A DNA stretch of 9,809 nt from Candidatus Cloacimonadota bacterium (GTDB taxonomy: Bacteria; Cloacimonadota; Cloacimonadia; Cloacimonadales; JAFGVF01), in assembly GCA_016938155.1 (NCBI GenBank), contig JAFGVF010000024.1, forward strand, positions 1 to 9,809. The letters run 5' to 3'. This document shows positions 1 to 6,700 of this stretch, one piece after another. The notes under the pieces are model-generated. The model saw nothing but the letters and a program-made list of their open reading frames with translations, had not been told where the DNA came from and did no database searches. Position 1 is the stretch's first letter. Each line of letters begins with the position of its first letter. A program made the position numbers and the translations under genes.

Positions 1-292
1 GCTTTGCATGAACTCTCTCTAAATCCTGATGTTTGAGGTAGTCCAGCCTTATCGCCTCTAAATCCTGTTTCGGATATTCACATCCGCAGGCAGTAACAGC
101 ATGGATAATCTTCTCTTCCGAAAGCTCTTCCCGCATAACATCAAAGAGTTTCATTGTGAAGTCAATTGCTGTCTGTTTTGAGTAATCATTATGTTTGTGT
201 ATGTAATCCAATGATTTCTCAGCTCTCAACTCTTTTAAAGCTTTGCTTATCTTATGTCGCCAGTACTTCTCCAATTCAATGCTGAATTCCAT
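1..292 (-). CDS. Unrecognised protein, N-terminal 97 residues (gene runs off the window start)
   Basis: The frame stays open from an ATG at 292 to base 1, so the C-terminus is missing. The start is well supported: AGGAGGAG lies at 306-299, six bases upstream. The visible product is charged and reads as mostly alpha-helical. It has an N-terminal stretch rich in K, E and R (residues 1-35), a helix-like segment around TMKLFDVMREELSEEKI (46-62), then ACGCEYPKQDLEAIRLDY (68-85). The two close cysteines, C69 and C71, are the only cysteines seen. There is no signal peptide or membrane segment, so it is probably cytoplasmic. I do not recognise the family and assign no function. It is transcribed divergently from the small exported-protein gene at 417, and they share a spacer with paired TTGACA boxes. 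Confidence 0.8.
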   Translation of the reverse strand, partial: MEFSIELEKYWRHKISKALKELRAEKSLDYIHKHNDYSKQTAIDFTMKLFDVMREELSEEKIIHAVTACGCEYPKQDLEAIRLDYLKHQDLERVHAK

Positions 293-319
293 GATTTACT
301 CCTCCTGTTATCGCAACAA

Positions 320-348
320 AGAGTATTTAGGCAGATTTAGCATGTCAA
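320..348 (-). promoter_or_regulatory. Candidate promoter for the partial gene at 292
   Basis: On the minus strand a perfect TTGACA (348-343) is followed after 17 bases by TACTCT (325-320). The -10 matches TATAAT at only three of six positions, but TACTCTTTG also resembles the TAnnTTTG element of Bacteroidetes promoters with one extra base. The 5' leader would be about 20 bases and would include the strong Shine-Dalgarno. The -35 is right and the -10 is weak, so this is tentative. Confidence 0.35.
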
Positions 349-387
349 TAAATAGTTTTCATTGACAAGGTATTTGTAGATTGTCAA
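343..387. promoter_or_regulatory. Three alternating TGTCAA boxes in the divergent spacer (operator-like)
   Basis: TGTCAA occurs at 343-348, inverted as TTGACA at 362-367, and again as TGTCAA at 382-387. The first and second form the 7-bp inverted repeat TGTCAAT/ATTGACA with an 11-base spacer. The second and third form TTGACAA/TTGTCAA (362-368, 381-387) with a 12-base spacer. Box-to-box steps are 19 and 20 bp, close to two helical turns. Two boxes double as -35 hexamers for the divergent genes. That may be all they are, but the third box is not needed for that. Confidence 0.4.
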
Positions 388-390
388 AGT
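362..390 (+). promoter_or_regulatory. Candidate promoter for the exported-protein gene at 417
   Basis: A perfect TTGACA lies at 362-367. With a 17-base spacer the -10 would be CAAAGT (385-390), a poor match to TATAAT. TATTTG at 371-376 and TAGATT at 377-382 are other AT-rich candidates but at unusual spacing. The position suits the start at 417. Only the -35 is convincing. Confidence 0.25.
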
Positions 391-416
391 CTCAATATCA
401 TCAAACTGAGGTTATT

Positions 417-872
417 ATGAAGCTTTTATTAATGTTGGTTTTAATCGTAGGCAGCACAATACTTTTTGCAGTAAAACCTTTACCGAAATCACTCTTCGGA
501 GAATGGAGGGGAGAGGAACTTCGTAGTTTTGTCAAAACAGTTGCATCAGCCAATCAAACGGTAGATATTAGTCTTTCCATTAATCCTGATGGAACAGTTG
601 AAGGGACAGTTGGAGATGCAGTGTTAAAGAATTGTCGAGTGAAAAGGAACCGCGGTCAACTCGGAAGAATGCTCAATTTTAAAACTGACTACATAATCTT
701 TGGTGGCACTATTGAGGGAGCCGTAATGATTGGAGATAAGGTTACAAAAAGACATTTTACGCTACCGTTCAATCTTGATCGTGATAACATAACAGGCTCA
801 GTTATGGTTATATACAAAGCAAAATATCCGGATCCGTTGATTACAGTAAAGTTGAAGAAGCATCAGATCTAA
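417..872 (+). CDS. Putative exported beta-rich protein of unknown function (151 aa)
   Basis: The start at 417 is chosen over an in-frame TTG at 381. GAGG at 408-411 is correctly spaced, and this start puts a clean signal peptide at the N-terminus: MK, then a hydrophobic run to about residue 18 (TILFA), likely cleaved near A18. The mature part of about 130 residues alternates short polar and hydrophobic strands with no further membrane segment, as in a small beta-barrel or sandwich. Recognisable blocks are FGEWRGE (27-33), INPDGTVEGTVGDA (55-68), NRGQLGR (78-84) and TDYIIFGGTIEG (90-101). The GEW...DGTVEGTVG arrangement recalls small lipocalin-like or other beta-barrel exported proteins, but I cannot name a family. 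It has no lipobox cysteine, so it is periplasmic or secreted rather than a lipoprotein. It stands alone on its strand and converges with asnS. Confidence 0.75.
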   Translation: MKLLLMLVLIVGSTILFAVKPLPKSLFGEWRGEELRSFVKTVASANQTVDISLSINPDGTVEGTVGDAVLKNCRVKRNRGQLGRMLNFKTDYIIFGGTIEGAVMIGDKVTKRHFTLPFNLDRDNITGSVMVIYKAKYPDPLITVKLKKHQI

Positions 873-914
873 CAATTTTCTTTAAGTATTCTTCAATTGA
901 GTGATCAATCCACC

Positions 915-949
915 GGGACACAAAAGGACAAACAGGGACGAAGGGGACA
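915..949 (+). repeat. Helically phased GGAC repeat
   Basis: GGACA/GGACG units begin at 916, 926, 936 and 945, so the spacing is 10, 10 and 9 bp. The preceding bases are often G, giving tracts GGG, GG, GGG and GGGG within 32 bases. The second half of the array is also the left arm of the inverted repeat at 933-1010. No reading frame of note covers it. The function is unknown. Confidence 0.6.
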
Positions 950-1010
950 AATGCATTAAACCGGTGCTAAATTCTTGATAATCAAGTCCTCTCTGTCCTC
1001 TTCGTCTCTG
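933..1010 (+). repeat. Long imperfect inverted repeat, 17-bp arms around a 44-base loop
   Basis: Arm 933-949 pairs with arm 994-1010 at 15 of 17 positions. Both exceptions are G opposite T, so plus-strand RNA would form an unbroken 17-bp helix with two G-U wobbles, while minus-strand RNA would have A-C mismatches there. The loop holds a 13-base palindrome, CTTGATAATCAAG (974-986). No T-run follows the helix in either direction, so it is not an ordinary intrinsic terminator. It lies 60 bases past the stop of the exported-protein gene, in the sense orientation of that transcript. Confidence 0.6.
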
Positions 1011-1033
1011 AAAAAAAGAGTCTGCACCTAAGT

Positions 1034-1056
1034 GAGCAAAGCTCGTTTGAGGCTAT
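1034..1056 (+). repeat. Diverged dispersed intergenic repeat, copy 1
   Basis: These 23 bases match the minus-strand reading of 3671-3649 at 17 of 23 positions, with the best-kept part around GAGGCTAT versus GGGGCTAT. This copy also contains a small hairpin, GAGC-AAA-GCTC (1034-1044). Both copies are intergenic. With two diverged copies, the relationship is suggestive only. Confidence 0.35.
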
Positions 1057-1098
1057 TAGGAACAATAAACATCAGATGATTTGCATTTATCTGCTCTG

Positions 1099-1134
1099 AC
1101 CATTTCAAAGGTCTAAAAACCATTTGAAAGGTCT
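1099..1134. repeat. 16-bp direct repeat, two copies, 20-bp period
   Basis: ACCATTTCAAAGGTCT (1099-1114) is repeated as ACCATTTGAAAGGTCT (1119-1134) with a single C/G difference. Each unit has ACC...GGT ends around an A/T core, so it is nearly self-complementary. The pair sits just beyond the asnS terminator on the side away from asnS. The role is unknown. A protein-binding site or remnant of a dispersed element would both fit. Confidence 0.55.
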
Positions 1135-1140
1135 TGATGC

Positions 1141-1171
1141 TAAAAAAATGCCACTACCCGAAGGTAGTGGC
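1141..1171 (-). terminator. Rho-independent terminator of asnS (UUCG tetraloop)
   Basis: Read on the minus strand, GCCACTACC and GGTAGTGGC form a perfect 9-bp stem closed by TTCG (the exceptionally stable cUUCGg loop). It is followed by A and then seven T (1148-1142). It begins 36 bases after the asnS stop. On the plus strand the hairpin is followed by no T-run, so it acts in one direction only. Confidence 0.93.
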
Positions 1172-1207
1172 TATCCATGTAAATATACGGGCTTTAAATC
1201 CCAGTTA

Positions 1208-2503
1208 CTATGGATAAATTCTATAAATCATACGCGGGAAGGGGATAACCTCCCTGATATGTCTTGTTCCTGTCATCCATTGGGTCAGGCGTTCGAGCCC
1301 GACTCCGAATCCACTATGCGGAACTGAACCGTATTTTCTCATATCAAGATACCATTGGTAGGCTTCTATGTCCATCTTTTCATCATTCATTCTTTCAAGT
1401 AAGAGGTCATAACTGTCCTCACGCTGGGAACCACCGATGATTTCACCGAAACCTTCCGGAGCCAGCAGGTCACTACCGAGAACCAAATCGGGATTTTCGG
1501 GGTCTCTTTTCATGTAGAAAGCCTTTATCTCTTTAGGCCACTTTTCAATGAAGATTGGCACATCAGAACCTTCGGTGATTAATTCTTCATCTGAGGTAGC
1601 GAAGTCGTCACCATAGCCCATTTCGGAGCCTTTAGAGCGACATAAGTCCACTGCCTCACGGTGAGTTAGAATCTTGAAGGGTGCATCTGCCTTTTTGAGC
1701 TGCTCAGCATCCCTTTCCAGAATTTCCAGTTCTTTTGGGCATTTTGCAATCACGGTATTTATTACATGTCTGATCATACCTTCCTGAATCTGCATGTTTT
1801 CTTTATGCTCCACATAGGCACCTTCCGCATCCAGCATCCAGAATTCTGTCAGGTGTTTGCGGGTCTTGGACTTTTCTGCCCTGAATACGGGACCGAAGTC
1901 ATAGACTTTACCCAGACTCATGATAGCCGGCTCGAGATAAAGCTGACCCGACTGGGAAAGATAAGCCTTGCCCTGGTCAAAGTAATCCAGCTCGAAGAGT
2001 GTGGTTGTTCCTTCACACGCGTTAGGTGTGAGGATAGGGGAGTCAAAGCGGATAAAATCATTGTTGTTCAGGTATTCGCACATGGCGAAATAAACAGTAT
2101 GGCGAACCCTGAGGTTAGCCCATTGTTTGCTGGAGCGAAGCCATAAATGTCTGTTTGTCAGCAGGAAGTCGGGACCATGTTCCTTGTTTCCGATGGGATA
2201 ATCTTCGGTAAGTTGAACAATCTCGACACCCGTTACATCAACTTCATAAACATCTTCTTGTTTAGGGTGTTTCTTAGGTGTTCCTGTGATTCTTACGGAT
2301 GATTCGAGGGTCAGCGTCTTTGCAGCCTCGAACTTATCTTCACCGAGGGCAGGTTTAAAGGCAACAGCCTGCAACCAACCTGTTCCGTCCCTGAATATGA
2401 TAAAGAGAAGCTTTCCGCTTGAACGGATGTTCTTGACCCAACCATTGAGTCTTATCTCTTCTCCGAGATGGTTTTTTATATCTTTTACTTGTACATCTTT
2501 CAT
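1208..2503 (-). CDS. asnS: Asparagine--tRNA ligase
   Basis: This is a class II aminoacyl-tRNA synthetase charging tRNA-Asn with asparagine, ATP-dependent and cytoplasmic. An N-terminal OB-fold anticodon-binding domain is visible (about residues 15-100, with LNGWVKNIRSSGK). The catalytic core shows a motif 1 region (DFIRFDSPILTP, 149-160), motif 2 (FRAEKSKTRKHLTEF, 207-221) and motif 3 (GFGVGLERL, 398-406). The C-terminal REVIPFPR (417-424) points to AsnRS. Archaeal-type AspRS usually has FPRD at that place. At 431 residues it is somewhat shorter than the E. coli enzyme (466). The ATG at 2503 is preferred because GGAG (2514-2511) is well spaced. An in-frame ATG at 2533 would add ten residues and overlap the upstream gene. 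It follows the oxidoreductase by 13 bases and ends at a strong terminator, so the two probably form an operon. Confidence 0.93.
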   Translation of the reverse strand: MKDVQVKDIKNHLGEEIRLNGWVKNIRSSGKLLFIIFRDGTGWLQAVAFKPALGEDKFEAAKTLTLESSVRITGTPKKHPKQEDVYEVDVTGVEIVQLTEDYPIGNKEHGPDFLLTNRHLWLRSSKQWANLRVRHTVYFAMCEYLNNNDFIRFDSPILTPNACEGTTTLFELDYFDQGKAYLSQSGQLYLEPAIMSLGKVYDFGPVFRAEKSKTRKHLTEFWMLDAEGAYVEHKENMQIQEGMIRHVINTVIAKCPKELEILERDAEQLKKADAPFKILTHREAVDLCRSKGSEMGYGDDFATSDEELITEGSDVPIFIEKWPKEIKAFYMKRDPENPDLVLGSDLLAPEGFGEIIGGSQREDSYDLLLERMNDEKMDIEAYQWYLDMRKYGSVPHSGFGVGLERLTQWMTGTRHIREVIPFPRMIYRIYP

Positions 2504-2516
2504 TTCTAAACTCCGT

Positions 2517-3512
2517 TTATTTATCTGTTGCAAGCAGTATATGCCTGTTTATTTCATCAATAATTCGCTGTGCCACTCTCAGGGCTTGCAGACCATCTTC
2601 ACCATTGCAGATAGGTCTGGTATCATTCTCGATAGCTTCAATGAATGATTCAAGCTCCATTGTAAGTGCATCTTTCACAATATCTTCTGTTGTTATTATT
2701 TCCTGCTCAACCAGGTCTTCAGGATTGAAGTTCTTTTGTCCTAACAGGATGGCTGGCAGTATCTTCTTTAAATCCTTGGATTTACGGATAGCAACAACTT
2801 CTTTATCCTGGAAGTTAACCGAGATATAGGCATTCTTCTGGAAGAACCGAATCTTGCGTTCCATCTTCATGGAGATGCGACTGGTTGTGATATTGGCAAC
2901 AGCTCCGTTGGCAAATTCCAGACGGGCATTGGCAATATCTATGCTTTTGGTCACGATTCCTATACCACTTGCCTGAACATCAACTAAATCGCTCTTCACG
3001 AAGCTGAGAATAAGGTCTATATCATGAATCATCAAATCCAGAACGACCGGCACATCCGTACCGCGATGGTTAAACTTATGCAGACGATGCGATTCAATAA
3101 AGAGGGGAGTCCCGATAAGACCTGCTGATTTGATTATCACCGGATTGAATCTTTCGATATGCCCAACCTGAATCTTAACATTATTAGCTTTAGCGAGAGC
3201 AACAAGCTCTTCGCCCTGCTCCACAGTAGTTGTTATCGGTTTTTCGATAAAAACATGCTTCTTCTGCTCAAGAGCTAACTTAGCTAATTCATAGTGATAG
3301 GTAGTCGTAACGGCAATATCCACGGCATCAACATTATTCAGAAGATTCTCATAGCTGTCAAAACTCGCAAGATTAAACTCGTTAGCGATTTCTTTACAAC
3401 GCTTGGTGTCTTTATCATAGACTCCAATCATTGTGCAATTACTGAGGGTGCTGAGAATTCTGGCATGATGTCTTCCGAGGTGGCCAACGCCTACTACGCC
3501 TATCTTCAACAT
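2517..3512 (-). CDS. Gfo/Idh/MocA-family NAD(P)-dependent sugar oxidoreductase
   Basis: The protein has 331 residues. An N-terminal Rossmann fold carries the nucleotide-binding motif GVGHLGRHH (8-16). The EKP signature (90-92) and VGHIERFNP (116-124) follow. The second alpha/beta domain has DLMIHDIDL (159-167), including the His163/Asp164 pair typical of the catalytic site. GEDGLQALRVAQ (304-315) is the usual C-terminal family motif. Such enzymes oxidise or reduce sugars and related alcohols. The pattern HARIL...VGHIERFNP...DLMIHDIDL...IDIANARL closely resembles family members found in lipid A (lpx) gene clusters and GnnA, the UDP-GlcNAc 3-dehydrogenase. This is a recollection-based inference, not proof of substrate. 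The ATG at 3512 has AAAGGAG (3525-3519) upstream. An in-frame ATG at 3545 lacks such support. It leads asnS by 13 bases. Confidence 0.88.
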   Translation of the reverse strand: MLKIGVVGVGHLGRHHARILSTLSNCTMIGVYDKDTKRCKEIANEFNLASFDSYENLLNNVDAVDIAVTTTYHYELAKLALEQKKHVFIEKPITTTVEQGEELVALAKANNVKIQVGHIERFNPVIIKSAGLIGTPLFIESHRLHKFNHRGTDVPVVLDLMIHDIDLILSFVKSDLVDVQASGIGIVTKSIDIANARLEFANGAVANITTSRISMKMERKIRFFQKNAYISVNFQDKEVVAIRKSKDLKKILPAILLGQKNFNPEDLVEQEIITTEDIVKDALTMELESFIEAIENDTRPICNGEDGLQALRVAQRIIDEINRHILLATDK

Positions 3513-3547
3513 AAGTAGCTCCTTTAAGTGAGATTTACAGGTCAAAA

Positions 3548-3576
3548 TCAGTTTCCAGAGATAGCTTTAATGTCAA
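3548..3576 (-). promoter_or_regulatory. Candidate promoter for the oxidoreductase-asnS operon
   Basis: TTGACA at 3576-3571 on the minus strand is followed after 17 bases by AACTGA (3553-3548), or ACTGAT at 18 bases, a weak -10. TGATTTTG just downstream loosely resembles TAnnTTTG. The leader to the start at 3512 would be about 30 bases. Position and -35 are good. The -10 is not. Confidence 0.3.
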
Positions 3577-3648
3577 GAAAAATGATAAATGGGCGTCTTC
3601 CGTTATTTTCTGGCATTTTGCATTTAAGCTTTGTTTTTCCTATTTCGC

Positions 3649-3671
3649 ATAGCCCCGAACTCGCTCTGTTC
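3649..3671 (-). repeat. Diverged dispersed intergenic repeat, copy 2
   Basis: The minus-strand reading (3671 to 3649) matches 1034-1056 at 17 of 23 positions. Its surroundings also contain a short inverted repeat, CTCGC (3662-3658 neighbourhood) against GCGAG (3680-3684). It lies between the C25 terminator and the oxidoreductase promoter. No function can be assigned. Confidence 0.3.
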
Positions 3672-3702
3672 GTAATGGCGCGAGCTTATCAGGGAGTAAC
3701 AC

Positions 3703-3730
3703 AAAAAGCCCCACTAATCAGCAGGGCTTT
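3703..3730 (-). terminator. Rho-independent terminator of the C25-like gene pair
   Basis: On the minus strand, AAAGCCCTGCT (3730-3720) and AGTGGGGCTTT (3715-3705) pair over 11 positions in RNA, including two G-U wobbles, around a GATT loop. The stem runs into five consecutive T (3707-3703). It starts 20 bases after the stop codon at 3751. The opposite strand has no T-run after the hairpin. Confidence 0.88.
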
Positions 3731-3750
3731 GGAGAACTACATGAAACAAA

Positions 3751-6700
3751 CTATTTCAACATCAAAGCCTTTCTAATCGTATCTACGCCATTTGCCTGGA
3801 AGCGATACATGTAAAGTCCGGTTGCACAGTCTATGTTATTATTATCTTTGCCATTCCATTGGATGGTATGATTTCCTGAAGGTTGAACTTCATTAACCAA
3901 AGTTCGAACCACCTGACCACGAATGTTATAAATCGAAATCTTAACCTTCCCCTGTTCTGCCAGGGAATAGGAAATATTGGTAATCGGGTTGAAAGGATTA
4001 GGATAACTACCGTTCAACTGAGTGATAAATGGTATTTCACCTTCTTCATTTGCCGTTGTAACATTGATTGCGAAATTAGCAGAAGGATAGCTAATCCCTT
4101 CTTCATAGACAGCTTCCGTGAAGTAAGTATAGAGACCGTCTTCAGTAATAGTATCCTGATACAGCACTTGGACAGGTGAGGCAATCAATTCAAAGCTGCC
4201 TTCGTTAAGAGAACGGTAAAGGTTGTATCCCAAGACGGGATAATCTGTTTCCGGTTCACTCCATTGAAGATTTAAAACTGTACCATTAAGGAAACCGAAT
4301 AAACCTGTTGGCTCCGCAAGAAGATTCAATAGGAAGTCATAATCATTCAGAACTGGATTGGCAGTAGTTAACACGATATTATTCATTATCCCGGGAGCAT
4401 AGTGAGCAAGATACGATACCAGATTGTATTCCCTTTCAAGTTCGAGGAAGAATTTATATACCCCTTCTGAGGAGACCCCTGCATAGAGAAACAGTCCATC
4501 ATTAATCAATGCCTGTGACAAATCAGGGGTTCCAACATCAACAGAAACAATACCGTTTACTATTCCAATCGAAGTACTTATTCCTGCATCATAACCTGTT
4601 ACCAGAGTAACATTGTAAACAAACTCTTCATATCCCGACGCCTGCATTGCAACGGGGAAGTTATAGGCAATACCATTTGGTACACCGGCAGGTATTGTCA
4701 CGGGAACCCAGGCTTGGATAGTGCTGTAGGCAGGAATTAGAGAAATATTACTATTGAAATCTCCGATAACTACATTGTCATCAGTGCAGGAGAATTCAAT
4801 CTCCACATTCTCCTGATTAAATGAACTCTGATTACTGATATTGGCACATAGAAAAAACTCTTCTCCGGAATCAGGTAACGAATTACCATTACCTATCTCA
4901 TAGTCACAGAAGAGTACATCATCAATACTGAGCACATAAGCCAATTCACTTATAGGTTCGCCACTAATCAGGATTGCCGTTCCATCAGCAAGAGCTTGGG
5001 CGGTAGGAGCATAGTCCTGATCGAAGAGATACTGAATCCCGTCCGTTCCTGTATGGTCGCTTATACCGATAGAGCTATACTGACCGGCACAAAGAGGATT
5101 AGAAATTGAAATCCCATCATCAATATCATTGAATGTATGGTATTGGAATTTTATCATCCCATCTCCTGTAGAAGTAGGATAATAGATCGGGTCATATAAA
5201 ATTACTTCAAATTGCTCTGGTGTATAACCGTCCGTAAGATATCCATTTGTGGCATTATACCACTCAATCACAAAGTAGTGATTTATATCATCATACCAGT
5301 AGAATATACCACCATTTGAACCATCCTGGAAAAACATGTCATCCCAGAAAGGTGCAATCAAAGGATCAGGACACATCGGACCCGGAATCGGATAATTCTG
5401 GAAATTCCCTAATTCTGTAGGTACGAAGGTCAGGAATCCATTTGAGCAAACATAAACCTCATCATAATCCCGTCCATAAAAGGTGAAAGTAAAGGGAAGA
5501 GCAGTATTGTCAATGGTGATTGAACCTACATCATCTCCCAGATCATGATCAAGCCCATCATCAATGATACCGGAAAAATGTGTTCCATTGCCACCCTCAT
5601 CCGGTGCAATGCCAATCCACTCATAAACGGGTGCATTCGGATATGCTGTATCACTGCTGTGATAGATATAGTGCCCGAAGTTATCTGGTCCGGTAGGACT
5701 AGTTAAATCAGGAGTTCCGGTAGGGATGCGGAAGGTCTCAAATTGACTAAAGCCGGCTTCATCGTAGAAATGAGCCGTTATTTCGATATCAAAACCAGGT
5801 AATTGTTGGTCTCGTGCCGATATTGTTAATAAATCACCGGAGTTGTTTACTTCTTCCCCACAATCCATAAAACCATAGAAGGCATGATTGTCTCTTAAAA
5901 TGATGATATCCGATTCACAGGATAATTCGACATTCAATTCAGAAATTGCATGATTCCCGCTATTTGTCAGGCTCAAAATAAATGAAGTGGTTTCCCACGC
6001 TTCAAGGATGCCATTATCATCATCCAGAGTTATATTTGTAATCTCTATGTTTCCATTTTGAACATTTATGTGAAGATAAGCTGAATAATCCTGTCCTGAA
6101 ACTTCAAGATTTACAACTCCATGATAATCCGGCGGGGTGTTCCCGGCTATATGTATCTGAAAAACAGAAGTTGCTGTGGTAGAGCTTCCCGCTGGAATTG
6201 TGTTGAATAAGGCACTATTCTGCAAAATCGTCAGGTATGGGTCATCAGTACTCATTGTTATAGTAGGATTAGTAATATTAGTATTTCCAAGATTTGCCAG
6301 GGTAAGATTGAAGCTAATTGTTTCACCTGCATCCGGAACTCCATCATTGTCACCACCCATCGCATCAAGGAAGGATACTGAAGTAATGTTAATCCCATCC
6401 GAGTTTATCACTTGTATCTCTTCATAAACAGGAACATGGTCATGTTTCGAAACGGTAAGAGTAAAGGATGTGTTATCTACTAAATCATCGGGTAACTCTA
6501 TGAGGGCATTTCCATAGGCATCTGTTTCAGTGATTAACTGCATATTAGCATCATTAACCAAAGTTACAACTGCTCCTTCGAGTGAGGAACCATCATTATC
6601 CTCAACATGCACAGGATAACAACTCTGCCCGGGATAAACACTCTCAGGATATTCAACGATAATCGGTTGAGGTGTGCCAATAAAGACCTCAACAGTAGGG

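Noticed and set aside
381..416. Upstream TTG start for the exported-protein gene
   Set aside because: It would add 12 polar residues before the signal peptide. The ATG at 417 has a GAGG at proper spacing and begins directly with a signal sequence.
915..949. G-quadruplex
   Set aside because: One of the four tracts has only two G and the spacers run up to eight bases. The phasing and inverted repeat explain the region better.
933..1010. Intrinsic terminator for the exported-protein gene
   Set aside because: The helix is followed by A-rich, not T-rich, sequence and the loop is 44 bases. Neither strand gives a terminator arrangement.
1124..1327. Short plus-strand open frame overlapping the asnS terminator and 3' end
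   Set aside because: It runs through a terminator hairpin and antisense to asnS motif 3, with no ribosome site. It is a shadow frame.
1208..2503. Aspartyl-tRNA synthetase (aspS) instead of asnS
   Set aside because: The C-terminal block is IPFPR without the FPRD of archaeal-type AspRS, and there is no bacterial GAD insertion domain at this length.
2504..2533. Upstream ATG of asnS at 2533
   Set aside because: It would overlap the oxidoreductase gene and lacks a spaced ribosome site. The ATG at 2503 has GGAG and starts at the usual point before the OB fold.
3528..3776. Plus-strand open frame across the gap between the oxidoreductase and the C25-like gene
   Set aside because: It covers a promoter, a repeat and a terminator of minus-strand units and shows no domain-like sequence.
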